Origin: Alphaproteobacteria bacterium
GTDB lineage: Bacteria > Pseudomonadota > Alphaproteobacteria > ATCC43930 > CGMCC-115725
Reading direction: 5' to 3'
Assembly: GCA_019237175.1 (NCBI GenBank)
Contig: JAFAHP010000446.1
Coordinates: 1 to 13,010 of the forward strand
DNA: 13,010 nucleotides
A model generated the notes under the pieces. That model was not told the origin of the DNA, did no database searches, and worked only from the letters and a program-made list of their open reading frames with translations. The position numbers and the translations under genes were made by a program. Each line of letters opens with the position of its first letter. Within the stretch, counting starts at the first letter, position 1. Below, in pieces: positions 6,731 through 13,010 of the stretch.

Positions 6731-7588
6731 TTAGGCGAGCTTCAGCAAGAGCAGTGCCAGCGCGCCCGCAGCCCAGCAGTAATAAGCAAACGGGTCAAGC
6801 GCCGGGTTTTCCTCGTATCTGTGGAAATACCGCATCAGAAAGGCGGTGCTGGCGTAAGCGGTGATGCCGGCTGCCACCCCGGCCATCCACAACGTACTGC
6901 CGCTCACCGCAACAGTTCCAGCCGCGATCGGCAGATGCCGCAGCTTCGGGATTTCGAGAACCGCCGCTCCGGCGATAACCGGGGTAGCGAGCAAAAACGA
7001 AAAGCGCGCCGCATCTTCATGGTGCAGACCCGCTAGAAGACCGCCGACGATCGTTGCACCCGAACGTGAAATCCCGGGCAGAAAGGCCAATGTCTGCCAC
7101 AACCCGACAATCAATGCATCGCGCCAGGTCGCCTCGCTGAGTTCGCTCCGTTCGCGGACGCGCAGCGCCCGGCGCCGCAAATGCTCACCGCCATATAGAA
7201 CAAAGCCGTTGATGATCAGAAAAAACGCGGCTGCGGCCGGCGATCCGAACAGGCGGCGCAGCGGGTGTTCAAACACAAACCCGAGGACAACCGCAGGTAG
7301 TGTTCCGATCACCAGAAGCGCTATCAGATGACGCCGCTCTGCTACCTCCTCGCCTTGGCCGATCAGCGCCTGCAGCAGGCTCCACCATTCCCGCCAGAAA
7401 TAGATCAGCAGCGCGGTTGCGGTGCCGACGTGTAATACGACCAGGAACGGAAGAAATTGTGGCGCCGCCTGATCGAGATGCCAGCCCAGCACTGCCGGCA
7501 GGATGACCGCATGACCGAGGCTGCTGACCGGAAACAGCTCACTAACACCTTGGATAACGGCAAAAAAAATGGCCTGCAGGAACGTCAT
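6731..7588 (-). CDS. uppP: Undecaprenyl-diphosphatase (BacA/UppP family)
   Basis: 285 residues, a typical length. This integral membrane enzyme removes a phosphate from undecaprenyl diphosphate so that the lipid carrier for peptidoglycan and other wall polymers can be reused; overexpression is known to give bacitracin resistance. Motif one, QGVSELFPVSSLGH (13-26), holds the Glu and His of the active site; motif two, LPGISRSGATI (170-180), holds the conserved Arg175 and Ser residues. About eight hydrophobic segments are visible, for example 44-63, 88-105, 118-132, 193-212 and 266-284. The ATG follows GAGGGGAAAGGG, which gives a good ribosome site. It lies 144 bases downstream of hppD on the same strand, with a hairpin between, so it is probably transcribed separately. 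Confidence 0.96.
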   Translation of the reverse strand: MTFLQAIFFAVIQGVSELFPVSSLGHAVILPAVLGWHLDQAAPQFLPFLVVLHVGTATALLIYFWREWWSLLQALIGQGEEVAERRHLIALLVIGTLPAVVLGFVFEHPLRRLFGSPAAAAFFLIINGFVLYGGEHLRRRALRVRERSELSEATWRDALIVGLWQTLAFLPGISRSGATIVGGLLAGLHHEDAARFSFLLATPVIAGAAVLEIPKLRHLPIAAGTVAVSGSTLWMAGVAAGITAYASTAFLMRYFHRYEENPALDPFAYYCWAAGALALLLLKLA

Positions 7589-7724
7589 CCCTTTCCCCTC
7601 GCGAGTTGACGTAATGCGCTGCTTTTGGACTTCGCTAGGCTCGCAAGATCGACCGCCGCCCGCTGCCTTTCTCCAGTATCAGCGAACTTCAGCGGAAATT
7701 CGAGCCGCGCGGCTTCACGTGCCT

Positions 7725-7740
7725 AAGCCTCGCTAGGCTT
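7725..7740 (-). terminator. Hairpin across the hppD stop codon
   Basis: AAGCCT (7725-7730) and AGGCTT (7735-7740) pair with a four-base loop, and the hppD TAG (7733-7735) lies in that loop. The hairpin has no U-run, so it may be a weak or factor-assisted terminator. The motif TCGCTAGGCT-Y-GC is repeated at 7632-7644 with one mismatch. Confidence 0.3.
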
Positions 7741-8842
7741 GCGATTCGTGGGTCGGGTTTGCGGCGCCTTCCTCGGTCAGTACGCCGCGGCGGATCTGAT
7801 CGCGCTCGATCGATTCGAAGAGGGCGCGGAAATTGCCCTCGCCAAAGCCGTCGTTGCCCTTGCGGTGAATGATCTCAAAAAAGATCGGTCCGATCACCGT
7901 ATCGGTAAAGATCTGCAGCAGCAGCCCCTGGCCGTCGTCGGGCGCGCCGTCGATCAGGATGCGGTCGCGGCGCAACCGGCCAAGATCTTCTTCATGACCG
8001 GGTACTCGAGCGTCGACCGCCTCGTAATAGGTGTCCGGGACCGACATGAATGAAATATCCCGTCCCCTTAATGTATCGACCGTCGCATAGATGTCGTCGG
8101 TAGCGAGCGCTATGTGCTGGATGCCCTCGCCATGATAGGCTTCGAGATATTCCGCGACCTGTGACTTGTCGTCGGCACTCTCGTTGATCGGAATACGGAT
8201 CTTGCCGTCTGGGCTGGTCATCGCTTTTGAGCGCAGCCCGGTCCATTTGCCTTCGATATCGAAGTAACGGATCTCTCGGAAATTGAAGAGACGTTCGTAA
8301 AACTCGGCCCACAGCTCCATCCGGCCGCGATGGACATTGTGGGTCAGATGGTCAACGCGCGTTAGCCCGACGCTCGCCGGTCGCTGTGCTTCGGCCGACG
8401 GCACAAAATCGACGTCGTAGATCGTGCGCTCGCCATAGCGGTCCACCAAGTAGATCAGGCTGCCGCCGATCCCCTCGATTGCCGGGATGTTGAGCTCCAT
8501 CGGTCCGACTTTGCCGTGTACCGGCTTCGCCCCAAGCGAGATCGCTCGCTCGTAGGCTATGCGGGCGTCCGCGACGCGAAACGCAATTGCGCAAACCGAG
8601 GGGCCGTGCAGCCGCGCAAACGCCTGAGCAAAGCTTTCGGGTTCGACATTCAGAATGAAATTGACGTCGCCCTGCTTGTAGAGGGTAACATTTTTCGAGC
8701 GGTGGCGTGCGGCCGCGGCAAACCCCATGCGCTCGAACAAAGCTGCCAACGCCTGCGGTTCGGGACCGGTATATTCTACAAACTCGAACCCGTCCGTCCC
8801 CATCGGGTTGTCCCACAGATCGTTCCGCGATGTCGATGCCAT
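7733..8842 (-). CDS. hppD: 4-hydroxyphenylpyruvate dioxygenase
   Basis: A 369-residue Fe(II) enzyme that turns 4-hydroxyphenylpyruvate into homogentisate, the second step of tyrosine breakdown, in the cytosol. Two vicinal-oxygen-chelate halves are present. The metal ligands, numbered from this ATG, are His165 in RVDHLTHNV, His243 in GEGIQHIALATDDI and Glu323 in GPIFFEIIHRKG; their spacing matches the known enzymes. The C-terminal GFGEGNFRALFESIE motif is also typical. The frame can extend to a GTG at 8854, but GGAGGT at 8847-8852 sits four bases before the ATG at 8842, so I prefer the ATG. A seven-base hairpin abuts that ribosome site. The homogentisate dioxygenase gene (hmgA) and other tyrosine-degradation partners are not in the window; the nearest same-strand neighbour upstream is an HpaB-family monooxygenase. 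Confidence 0.96.
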   Translation of the reverse strand: MASTSRNDLWDNPMGTDGFEFVEYTGPEPQALAALFERMGFAAAARHRSKNVTLYKQGDVNFILNVEPESFAQAFARLHGPSVCAIAFRVADARIAYERAISLGAKPVHGKVGPMELNIPAIEGIGGSLIYLVDRYGERTIYDVDFVPSAEAQRPASVGLTRVDHLTHNVHRGRMELWAEFYERLFNFREIRYFDIEGKWTGLRSKAMTSPDGKIRIPINESADDKSQVAEYLEAYHGEGIQHIALATDDIYATVDTLRGRDISFMSVPDTYYEAVDARVPGHEEDLGRLRRDRILIDGAPDDGQGLLLQIFTDTVIGPIFFEIIHRKGNDGFGEGNFRALFESIERDQIRRGVLTEEGAANPTHESQA

Positions 8843-8851
8843 CGCCACCTC

Positions 8852-8870
8852 CACCCGCCGCTCGCGGGTG
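8852..8870 (-). promoter_or_regulatory. Hairpin touching the hppD ribosome-binding site
   Basis: CACCCGC (8852-8858) and GCGGGTG (8864-8870) form a perfect seven-base GC-rich stem with a five-base loop. In the hppD message the stem ends on the first G of the GGAGGT ribosome site (8847-8852). It could limit ribosome access, or serve as a palindromic protein-binding site. No regulator gene is adjacent to indicate which. Confidence 0.4.
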
Positions 8871-9250
8871 ATATGGGTCCGTCCCCGAGATTTTCGATGA
8901 TCTGTCCTACGCCCGTCCTGTTGGCAATCGAAAGATGTTCAACCATAGTTCGGGCACTGTGTGGGCGTGCAGAAGCGCCACGTTTTGTCGTTAGAAGTTC
9001 GGGTAGAAATCGGCAAGCCGCTTGAGCAGCGCCGGCTTCGATTTTCTAAAGCATATCATGATCGGCGTGCCATCAGGCGAAATTTGTGAGGCAGATCAGG
9101 ATCGAATTGGGCGACAACAGCACCCTCATGCTCACGGCAAGACCGTGCGATCCGATCGTTCAAATCCGAAAGGTGTTCCTGTCCCCGACGTACTCGTTCG
9201 AGCGATCCATTCGGCGGTGAGGGTCATGCTAAAAGCGGGCCGCGATCGGC
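8871..9250. other. Gene-free stretch between hppD and the HpaB-family gene
   Basis: About 380 bases. It should hold the hppD promoter, but I cannot pick convincing boxes; TTGAAC near 8938-8943 on the minus strand is a possible -35 without a good partner. A small hairpin CACGG-CAAGA-CCGTG lies at 9133-9147. Frames here are short and lack recognisable motifs on either strand. An AsnC-type regulator is often found beside hppD, and I found no trace of one. Confidence 0.45.
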
Positions 9251-10738
9251 CTAGGATTTGTTCGACGTGGGTACGGTGGTGACGCGACGGGGGACGATTG
9301 GCGCGAAGCGGATGTTGTCGAGGTCGATTTCCGGCATCGGCAGGTCGAGCATTCCGCAGACTGCGTTCGCCAGCGCATTGTAGTCGCCAAAGCTGCGGCG
9401 AAGCCAATGGCGCCAGTTGGGGAGGCCGCCGCTGGCATGCGCCTCAAACGAAGATTCGCGGCCGTCGAGTGCCGAAGATACGTGATCCCACGCCATTTGC
9501 AACAATGCGGCACGCTGCTTTGCCGTATAACCACCGCCGCTAAAAGACTCTTCTAGCCCGGCTGCGAGCTCGGGTGCGGCGAGATCGCGATCGGAAGGTG
9601 CCACGACCAGCGAAGAGCCAGGCACGATCCGCAGGATCTCGGACATCCGCGCTCGCGCCTTGAGCAACTGGATCCCGCCGGCTCCGAGATGGGCGTGGCG
9701 CGGAAAGCAATATCCCGCGGGCGTGAATTCGGGGTCGCGTTCGGCGGCGACAAGGCTGCTGCGGACAGTTTGAACGGTCACGATGAGATCGATCAGATAT
9801 TCGATCGTCGGCTCGTGGTGTTTGAGGCCCATCGCGTCCGACAGCGCCAAGGCCAGACCGAGCGTGAATTCGGCCTTGGCGAGCCAGCCGTAAAGATGAT
9901 GCCAGCGCAGCCAGCGCGGGATCGCCTCTGGCGACGGGTCGACAAAAAACACGCGCTCCCATCGGATCAGCACGTCTTCGAGCCACATCTGCCCGTCTAG
10001 CTCGTCAAAGCGGCTTGAGAGTGGTGCGACAAATGGGTTGTCGTCGCGTGTCGCTGGCTTGCGACACAAAACTGTGACGCCCGGAGCATTGACCGCGACG
10101 ATAAAGCCCAGCGGGCGGCCCTGAAGCTCCAGGCGTGACAGCGCGCCGACATACACGTCCTCGGCATAAGCCGGGCTCGTATGCATGCCGAGCTGCCCCG
10201 AAATCACGATCCCGGCGTCGGTCTCGCGCAGCAGCTTTAGCGACACCCGCTCGGCCGGATCAGGTCGCAGACGTTGGCCGATGATCGCCGCGCCGCCGCA
10301 AAAGGTCAAGAACCGCCCGGTGCCGGCAATCTCGTCGCGATAGGCCGCGGCTGCGGCGATCTGCTCCGTCGGTGCGCCACCCGCCTGCGTCGCGCTCAAG
10401 ACGCCGAGCGCGATCAGGTTGCCGTAGGCTGGGGTGTGGGTGATGTTGCCGGCGCTCAAAAACGTCGTCTTGGCAAAGGAGCGGCCCATGCCGACCAGAT
10501 CCTCGGCCGTTTTTGGTGCGACATAACCCCATGGCACATGTTCGCCCAGCGCCTCATACGGCGAGAGCAGAACTTTCCGCCATTCCGGGTCGCGGTGGCG
10601 GTCGTACCAGGCGGCGTACTCGTCGACCATCGCTCGTGTCGCGGAGTGCTCGGTCACATCGGCCGCCCAGCCCGCGCCCATCACCCAAACCCGTCGCCCG
10701 TCGCGCAGTGCGGCGCGATATTCAGCCCCGGTCCTCAT
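9251..10738 (-). CDS. FADH2-dependent monooxygenase, 4-hydroxyphenylacetate 3-hydroxylase (HpaB) family
   Basis: 495 residues, the usual HpaB length, with the family's acyl-CoA-dehydrogenase-like fold. These enzymes hydroxylate phenols with reduced flavin from a separate reductase (HpaC-type), which is not in the window. MRTGAEYRAALRDGRRVWVMG at the N-terminus, TDAGIVISGQLGMHTSPAYA (173-192) and PLSSRFDELDGQMWLEDVLIRWERVF (239-264) are strong family marks. In characterised HpaB enzymes an Arg and Tyr in an RSPDY motif and a His in LTHALVNP hold the substrate phenol. Here the aligned stretches read HTPAY (His101, Tyr105) and LTFCGGAA (Phe146), so only the Tyr is kept. The substrate is therefore probably not 4-hydroxyphenylacetate. 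A related subgroup is 4-hydroxybutyryl-CoA dehydratase, but its Cys/His iron-sulfur ligands are not evident. The start is set by AGGAG six bases before the ATG. Confidence 0.85.
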   Translation of the reverse strand: MRTGAEYRAALRDGRRVWVMGAGWAADVTEHSATRAMVDEYAAWYDRHRDPEWRKVLLSPYEALGEHVPWGYVAPKTAEDLVGMGRSFAKTTFLSAGNITHTPAYGNLIALGVLSATQAGGAPTEQIAAAAAYRDEIAGTGRFLTFCGGAAIIGQRLRPDPAERVSLKLLRETDAGIVISGQLGMHTSPAYAEDVYVGALSRLELQGRPLGFIVAVNAPGVTVLCRKPATRDDNPFVAPLSSRFDELDGQMWLEDVLIRWERVFFVDPSPEAIPRWLRWHHLYGWLAKAEFTLGLALALSDAMGLKHHEPTIEYLIDLIVTVQTVRSSLVAAERDPEFTPAGYCFPRHAHLGAGGIQLLKARARMSEILRIVPGSSLVVAPSDRDLAAPELAAGLEESFSGGGYTAKQRAALLQMAWDHVSSALDGRESSFEAHASGGLPNWRHWLRRSFGDYNALANAVCGMLDLPMPEIDLDNIRFAPIVPRRVTTVPTSNKS

Positions 10739-10864
10739 CCCACGCTCCTGATGGTCTCACTGCTTTGCTCCCGTGCCGCGGCGCGACGTCTGGCCGCGTA
10801 TTGTGGCCGCAGCCGCGGGGATCGCCAAGCATGCTCGGCCGGTGAGACAAGCGGCTTATCGGCG

Positions 10865-10886
10865 TTCTTAAGAAGACGAGGTCTTC
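10865..10886 (+). promoter_or_regulatory. Overlapping palindromes before the permease gene
   Basis: TTCTTAAGAA (10865-10874) is a perfect ten-base palindrome. It overlaps GAAGAC-GAG-GTCTTC (10872-10886), an inverted repeat with a three-base spacer. The second ends twelve bases before the ATG, beside the weak ribosome site GGGGG. The two folds compete for the shared bases in RNA; as DNA either could bind a dimeric regulator. No known motif was recognised. Confidence 0.35.
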
Positions 10887-10898
10887 ACGGGGGCCACA

Positions 10899-12878
10899 AT
10901 GAGCATCTGGGGTGTGCTGATCGGGCGCAGGTTAGCGAACGAGGAAGCCCAAGGCCGCAAGATGACGGTCGCCGAAGGTGTGGCGGCAATGGGACTCGAC
11001 GGCCTAAGCTCCTCTGCTTACGGACCGGAAGCGGCGCTGACGATCTTGATCCCGCTCGGCGGTGCCGGACTGCACGTAATCACCCCGATCATGGCGGCCA
11101 TTCTGGTGCTGCTGACGCTGCTTTTCGTCTCCTATTGGCAGACGATCGAAGCCTATCCGAGCAACGGCGGCTCCTACACCGTCGCCAGCGAAAATCTCGG
11201 GGCGAATGCCGGGCTGCTCGCCGCCAGCGCGCTGATGATCGATTACGTGCTCAACGTCGCGGTCGGGATTTCGGCCGGGATCGGGGCGCTGACCTCAGCA
11301 ATCCCGCACCTACATCCCTATACGCTCGAACTCTGCCTTGCCGTGCTCGCTTTGATCACAATCGCAAATTTACGCGGTACGATGGAGGCCGGTGTCCTCT
11401 TTTCGGTTCCGACCTATCTGTTTATCGCGAGCTTTGGCGGGCTCTTAATTTTCGGCTTGGCTAGAGCGCTGCTCACCGGCGGTAGCCCTGCCGCGGTTGT
11501 CGCTGCCCCACCGCTTCCCCGCGCCAGCGAGAGTATCACCTTGTGGCTGCTGCTCCGTGCCTTCGCCAGTGGCTGCACGGCGATGACCGGTGTCGAGGCG
11601 GTCAGCAACGGGATCAGCGCGTTCCGTGAGCCAACGGTCAGGCGCGGCCATATGACCTTGGCGACGATCGTTGTAATTCTCGGCTTCCTGCTTGGTGTTA
11701 TCGCCTATCTCGCGCACGCCTATCGGATCGGCGCGATGGACCAGACCCAACCCGGCTATCAAAGCGTGCTCTCGCAGCTCGCCGGGGCAATTGTCGGGCG
11801 GGGTACGATCTACTTTATTGCGATCGGCTGTGTGCTCGCGGTTGTGTGCCTTTCGGCCAATACCAGCTTTGTCGATTTTCCGCGCCTCTGCCGCCTCGTG
11901 GCACGGGATTCCTACCTGCCCCACGCCTTTGCGACACCCGGACGGCGGCTGGTCTACTCGGCCGGCATTCTGTGGCTGGCGGTCACCGCCGCACTGCTCC
12001 TGATCGCATTTGGCGGCATCACCGATCGGTTGATTCCACTCTTTGCGGTGGGCGCGTTTACCGCATTTACCCTGTCCCAGCTTGGAATGGCGGTGCATTG
12101 GCAGCGCCAACCGCGCAATCGGCTGCGTCTATTGATCAATGGCGCCGGAGCGTTGGGAACCGGTGCTGCGCTGTGTGTGATCCTGTCCGCGAAGTTCATC
12201 GAGGGCGCCTGGATCACGGTGGTTGTGATCCCATGCGTGCTGACGCTCTTAAAACTCATTAAGCGCCATTACAATCTCATCGACCGCCAACTGCATGCCG
12301 ACGGCGCGCTCGATCTCCATGCCATAAAACCGCCATTGGCGCTTATTCCGATCGTCGAATGGAACCGGCTGACCGAAAAGGCGGTGCGTTATGCGCTGTC
12401 GATTGCACCCGAAGTCATCGCTATCCACGTAACTAGGCTCGAAGGCCCGGACGCCGAGGAGCATAACGGCCGCTTGCGACGGCAATGGCGGAATTTTGTC
12501 GAGCGCCCGGCGCGTCAGGCAAGCCTCTCGGCACCACAGCTGATGCTGTCGCCATCGCCTTATCGAAGCTTTGTCGGCCACTTACTCCGCCGGATCGGCG
12601 AGATCGAAGCCCGCTCTTCGGGGCGTCCGATACTCGTGGTGATCCCGGAATTGATCAAGGAACACTGGTGGGATCATCTGCTCTTTACCCGGCGCGCTCA
12701 CCTGCTGCGCGAGGCGCTGCTACGGCATGGCGGTCCTGATCTCGCGGTCGTCATCGTGCCGTGGGCGCGCGAAGCTCCGCACCCCGAAAAGATCATCGAA
12801 GATGAAGAACCGGAGGCAGCAACCGAGGCGACGGTCGCCGGAACAACTGCGGTTCGGCGCGACCCGGCACCAGCATGA
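10899..12878 (+). CDS. APC-superfamily permease, KimA-like, with cytoplasmic C-terminal domain
   Basis: 659 residues. About twelve membrane segments lie within residues 42-455, followed by a soluble region of about 200 residues (LALIPIVEWNRLTEKAVRYALSIAPEVIAIHV and on) that resembles a universal-stress-like fold. The start of the first helix, MGLDGLSSSAYGPEA, and LMIDYVLNVA match the KimA (YdaO) potassium importers: Asp34, Tyr41, Asp115 and Tyr116 fall at the same spacing as the residues I recall for potassium binding in Bacillus KimA (Asp36, Tyr43, Asp117, Tyr118). TAMTGVEAVSNGISAF (226-241) is a wider marker of this APC branch. Transport of K+ with H+ across the inner membrane is the best guess; an amino-acid substrate remains possible. 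In Firmicutes the protein is controlled by cyclic di-AMP; whether that applies here is unknown. The ATG has only a weak GGGGG before it. The tail is acidic, then Pro/Ala-rich. Confidence 0.8.
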   Translation: MSIWGVLIGRRLANEEAQGRKMTVAEGVAAMGLDGLSSSAYGPEAALTILIPLGGAGLHVITPIMAAILVLLTLLFVSYWQTIEAYPSNGGSYTVASENLGANAGLLAASALMIDYVLNVAVGISAGIGALTSAIPHLHPYTLELCLAVLALITIANLRGTMEAGVLFSVPTYLFIASFGGLLIFGLARALLTGGSPAAVVAAPPLPRASESITLWLLLRAFASGCTAMTGVEAVSNGISAFREPTVRRGHMTLATIVVILGFLLGVIAYLAHAYRIGAMDQTQPGYQSVLSQLAGAIVGRGTIYFIAIGCVLAVVCLSANTSFVDFPRLCRLVARDSYLPHAFATPGRRLVYSAGILWLAVTAALLLIAFGGITDRLIPLFAVGAFTAFTLSQLGMAVHWQRQPRNRLRLLINGAGALGTGAALCVILSAKFIEGAWITVVVIPCVLTLLKLIKRHYNLIDRQLHADGALDLHAIKPPLALIPIVEWNRLTEKAVRYALSIAPEVIAIHVTRLEGPDAEEHNGRLRRQWRNFVERPARQASLSAPQLMLSPSPYRSFVGHLLRRIGEIEARSSGRPILVVIPELIKEHWWDHLLFTRRAHLLREALLRHGGPDLAVVIVPWAREAPHPEKIIEDEEPEAATEATVAGTTAVRRDPAPA

Positions 12879-12961
12879 CCGGGTAGAGGAAGCCCGGCGC
12901 GTTGTTGCAAGGCGCCCTCCGCTGGCGTTGCCGACGAGGCGGCGGCAGTCGATCGTGCGGC

Positions 12962-12986
12962 TTGCACCGCGGCACCGAAAGTGCAA
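12962..12986. repeat. Inverted repeat near the right edge
   Basis: TTGCAC (12962-12967) and GTGCAA (12981-12986) are inverted copies 13 bases apart, about 85 bases past the permease stop codon. There is no U-run, so it is a poor terminator. It lies just upstream of a strong ribosome site and may be an operator for the gene that follows beyond the window. Confidence 0.3.
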
Positions 12987-12997
12987 CACAGATCGAC

Positions 12998-13006
12998 AGG
13001 GAGGAA
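12998..13006 (+). promoter_or_regulatory. Strong Shine-Dalgarno sequence for a gene starting past the right edge
   Basis: AGGGAGGAA followed by four bases to the window end. No ATG, GTG or TTG follows inside the window at a proper distance, so a start codon should lie within the next few bases. The gene itself is outside the window and cannot be named. Confidence 0.45.
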
Positions 13007-13010
13007 CGTC

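Noticed and set aside
8842..8854. GTG at 8854 as the hppD start
   Set aside because: It has no ribosome site before it and lies within the hairpin, whereas GGAGGT directly precedes the ATG at 8842.
9150..9175. GTTCAAATCC, resembling a tRNA T-arm
   Set aside because: No acceptor stem, anticodon arm or D-arm can be placed around it on either strand.
10739..10898. Cyclic di-AMP (ydaO-type) riboswitch before the KimA-like gene
   Set aside because: The leader is only 160 bases and I see none of the conserved core of that riboswitch; only the short palindromes are visible.
10274..11464. A 396-residue plus-strand frame overlapping both the HpaB-family gene and the permease
   Set aside because: It runs antisense to one well-supported gene and out of frame through another, and its protein is Arg-rich with no family signature.
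11445..12110. A 221-residue minus-strand frame inside the permease gene
   Set aside because: It is the antisense of membrane-helix codons and has no start signal or motif.
1..13010. CRISPR arrays, rRNA, tRNA, or a phage or defence island
   Set aside because: No regularly spaced repeats, RNA-gene cores, integrase, restriction, toxin-antitoxin or phage structural signatures were seen in the window.

Overview
The window is high-GC DNA from a chromosome that looks alphaproteobacterial. Lines of evidence: a TrpE of the fused rhizobial/azospirilla type behind a Trp-rich leader peptide and attenuator, a class I PHA synthase, an HPPD, and strong GC bias in codon use. A Rhodospirillales- or Rhizobiales-like host is my guess; the sequence alone does not fix the genus. 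The gene content is mostly housekeeping and metabolic, with one decayed insertion sequence. I did not find a convincing new multi-gene system.

Layout. 1-690 (minus): the 5' part of trpE, cut by the left edge, preceded by a 15-codon leader peptide with three Trp codons, competing antiterminator and terminator stems, and a possible promoter that would make the leader nearly leaderless. 740-1395 (plus): a broken IS110-family element with a frameshift, an internal deletion at an 11-base overlap between the two coding segments, and a 12-bp inverted repeat upstream. 1628-3463 (minus): class I poly(3-hydroxyalkanoate) synthase phaC. 3682-4896 (plus): a lipoprotein with a long Pro/Ala-rich linker and a degenerate OmpA-like C-terminus. 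5047-6339 (plus): homoserine dehydrogenase with an ACT domain. 6340-6730: about 390 bases with nothing recognisable. 6731-7588 (minus): undecaprenyl-diphosphatase uppP. 7733-8842 (minus): 4-hydroxyphenylpyruvate dioxygenase hppD. 8871-9250: about 380 bases with no recognisable gene. 9251-10738 (minus): an FADH2-dependent monooxygenase of the HpaB family whose expected substrate-pocket residues appear changed. 10899-12878 (plus): a KimA-like APC-superfamily permease with a cytoplasmic C-terminal region. 12879-13010: intergenic, ending in a strong Shine-Dalgarno sequence that should serve a gene beginning just past the right edge.

The genes do not form one operon; directions alternate and most gaps exceed 140 bases. 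Functional links are loose. trpE and hom are amino-acid biosynthesis. hppD and the HpaB-family enzyme lie on the same strand and could both act on phenolic compounds, but they are separated by about 400 bases. phaC is carbon storage, uppP is cell-envelope lipid recycling, the lipoprotein is probably envelope structure, and the permease is probably for potassium or an amino acid. The best regulatory signal is the trp attenuator; the most interesting protein-level signal is the HpaB-family active site.
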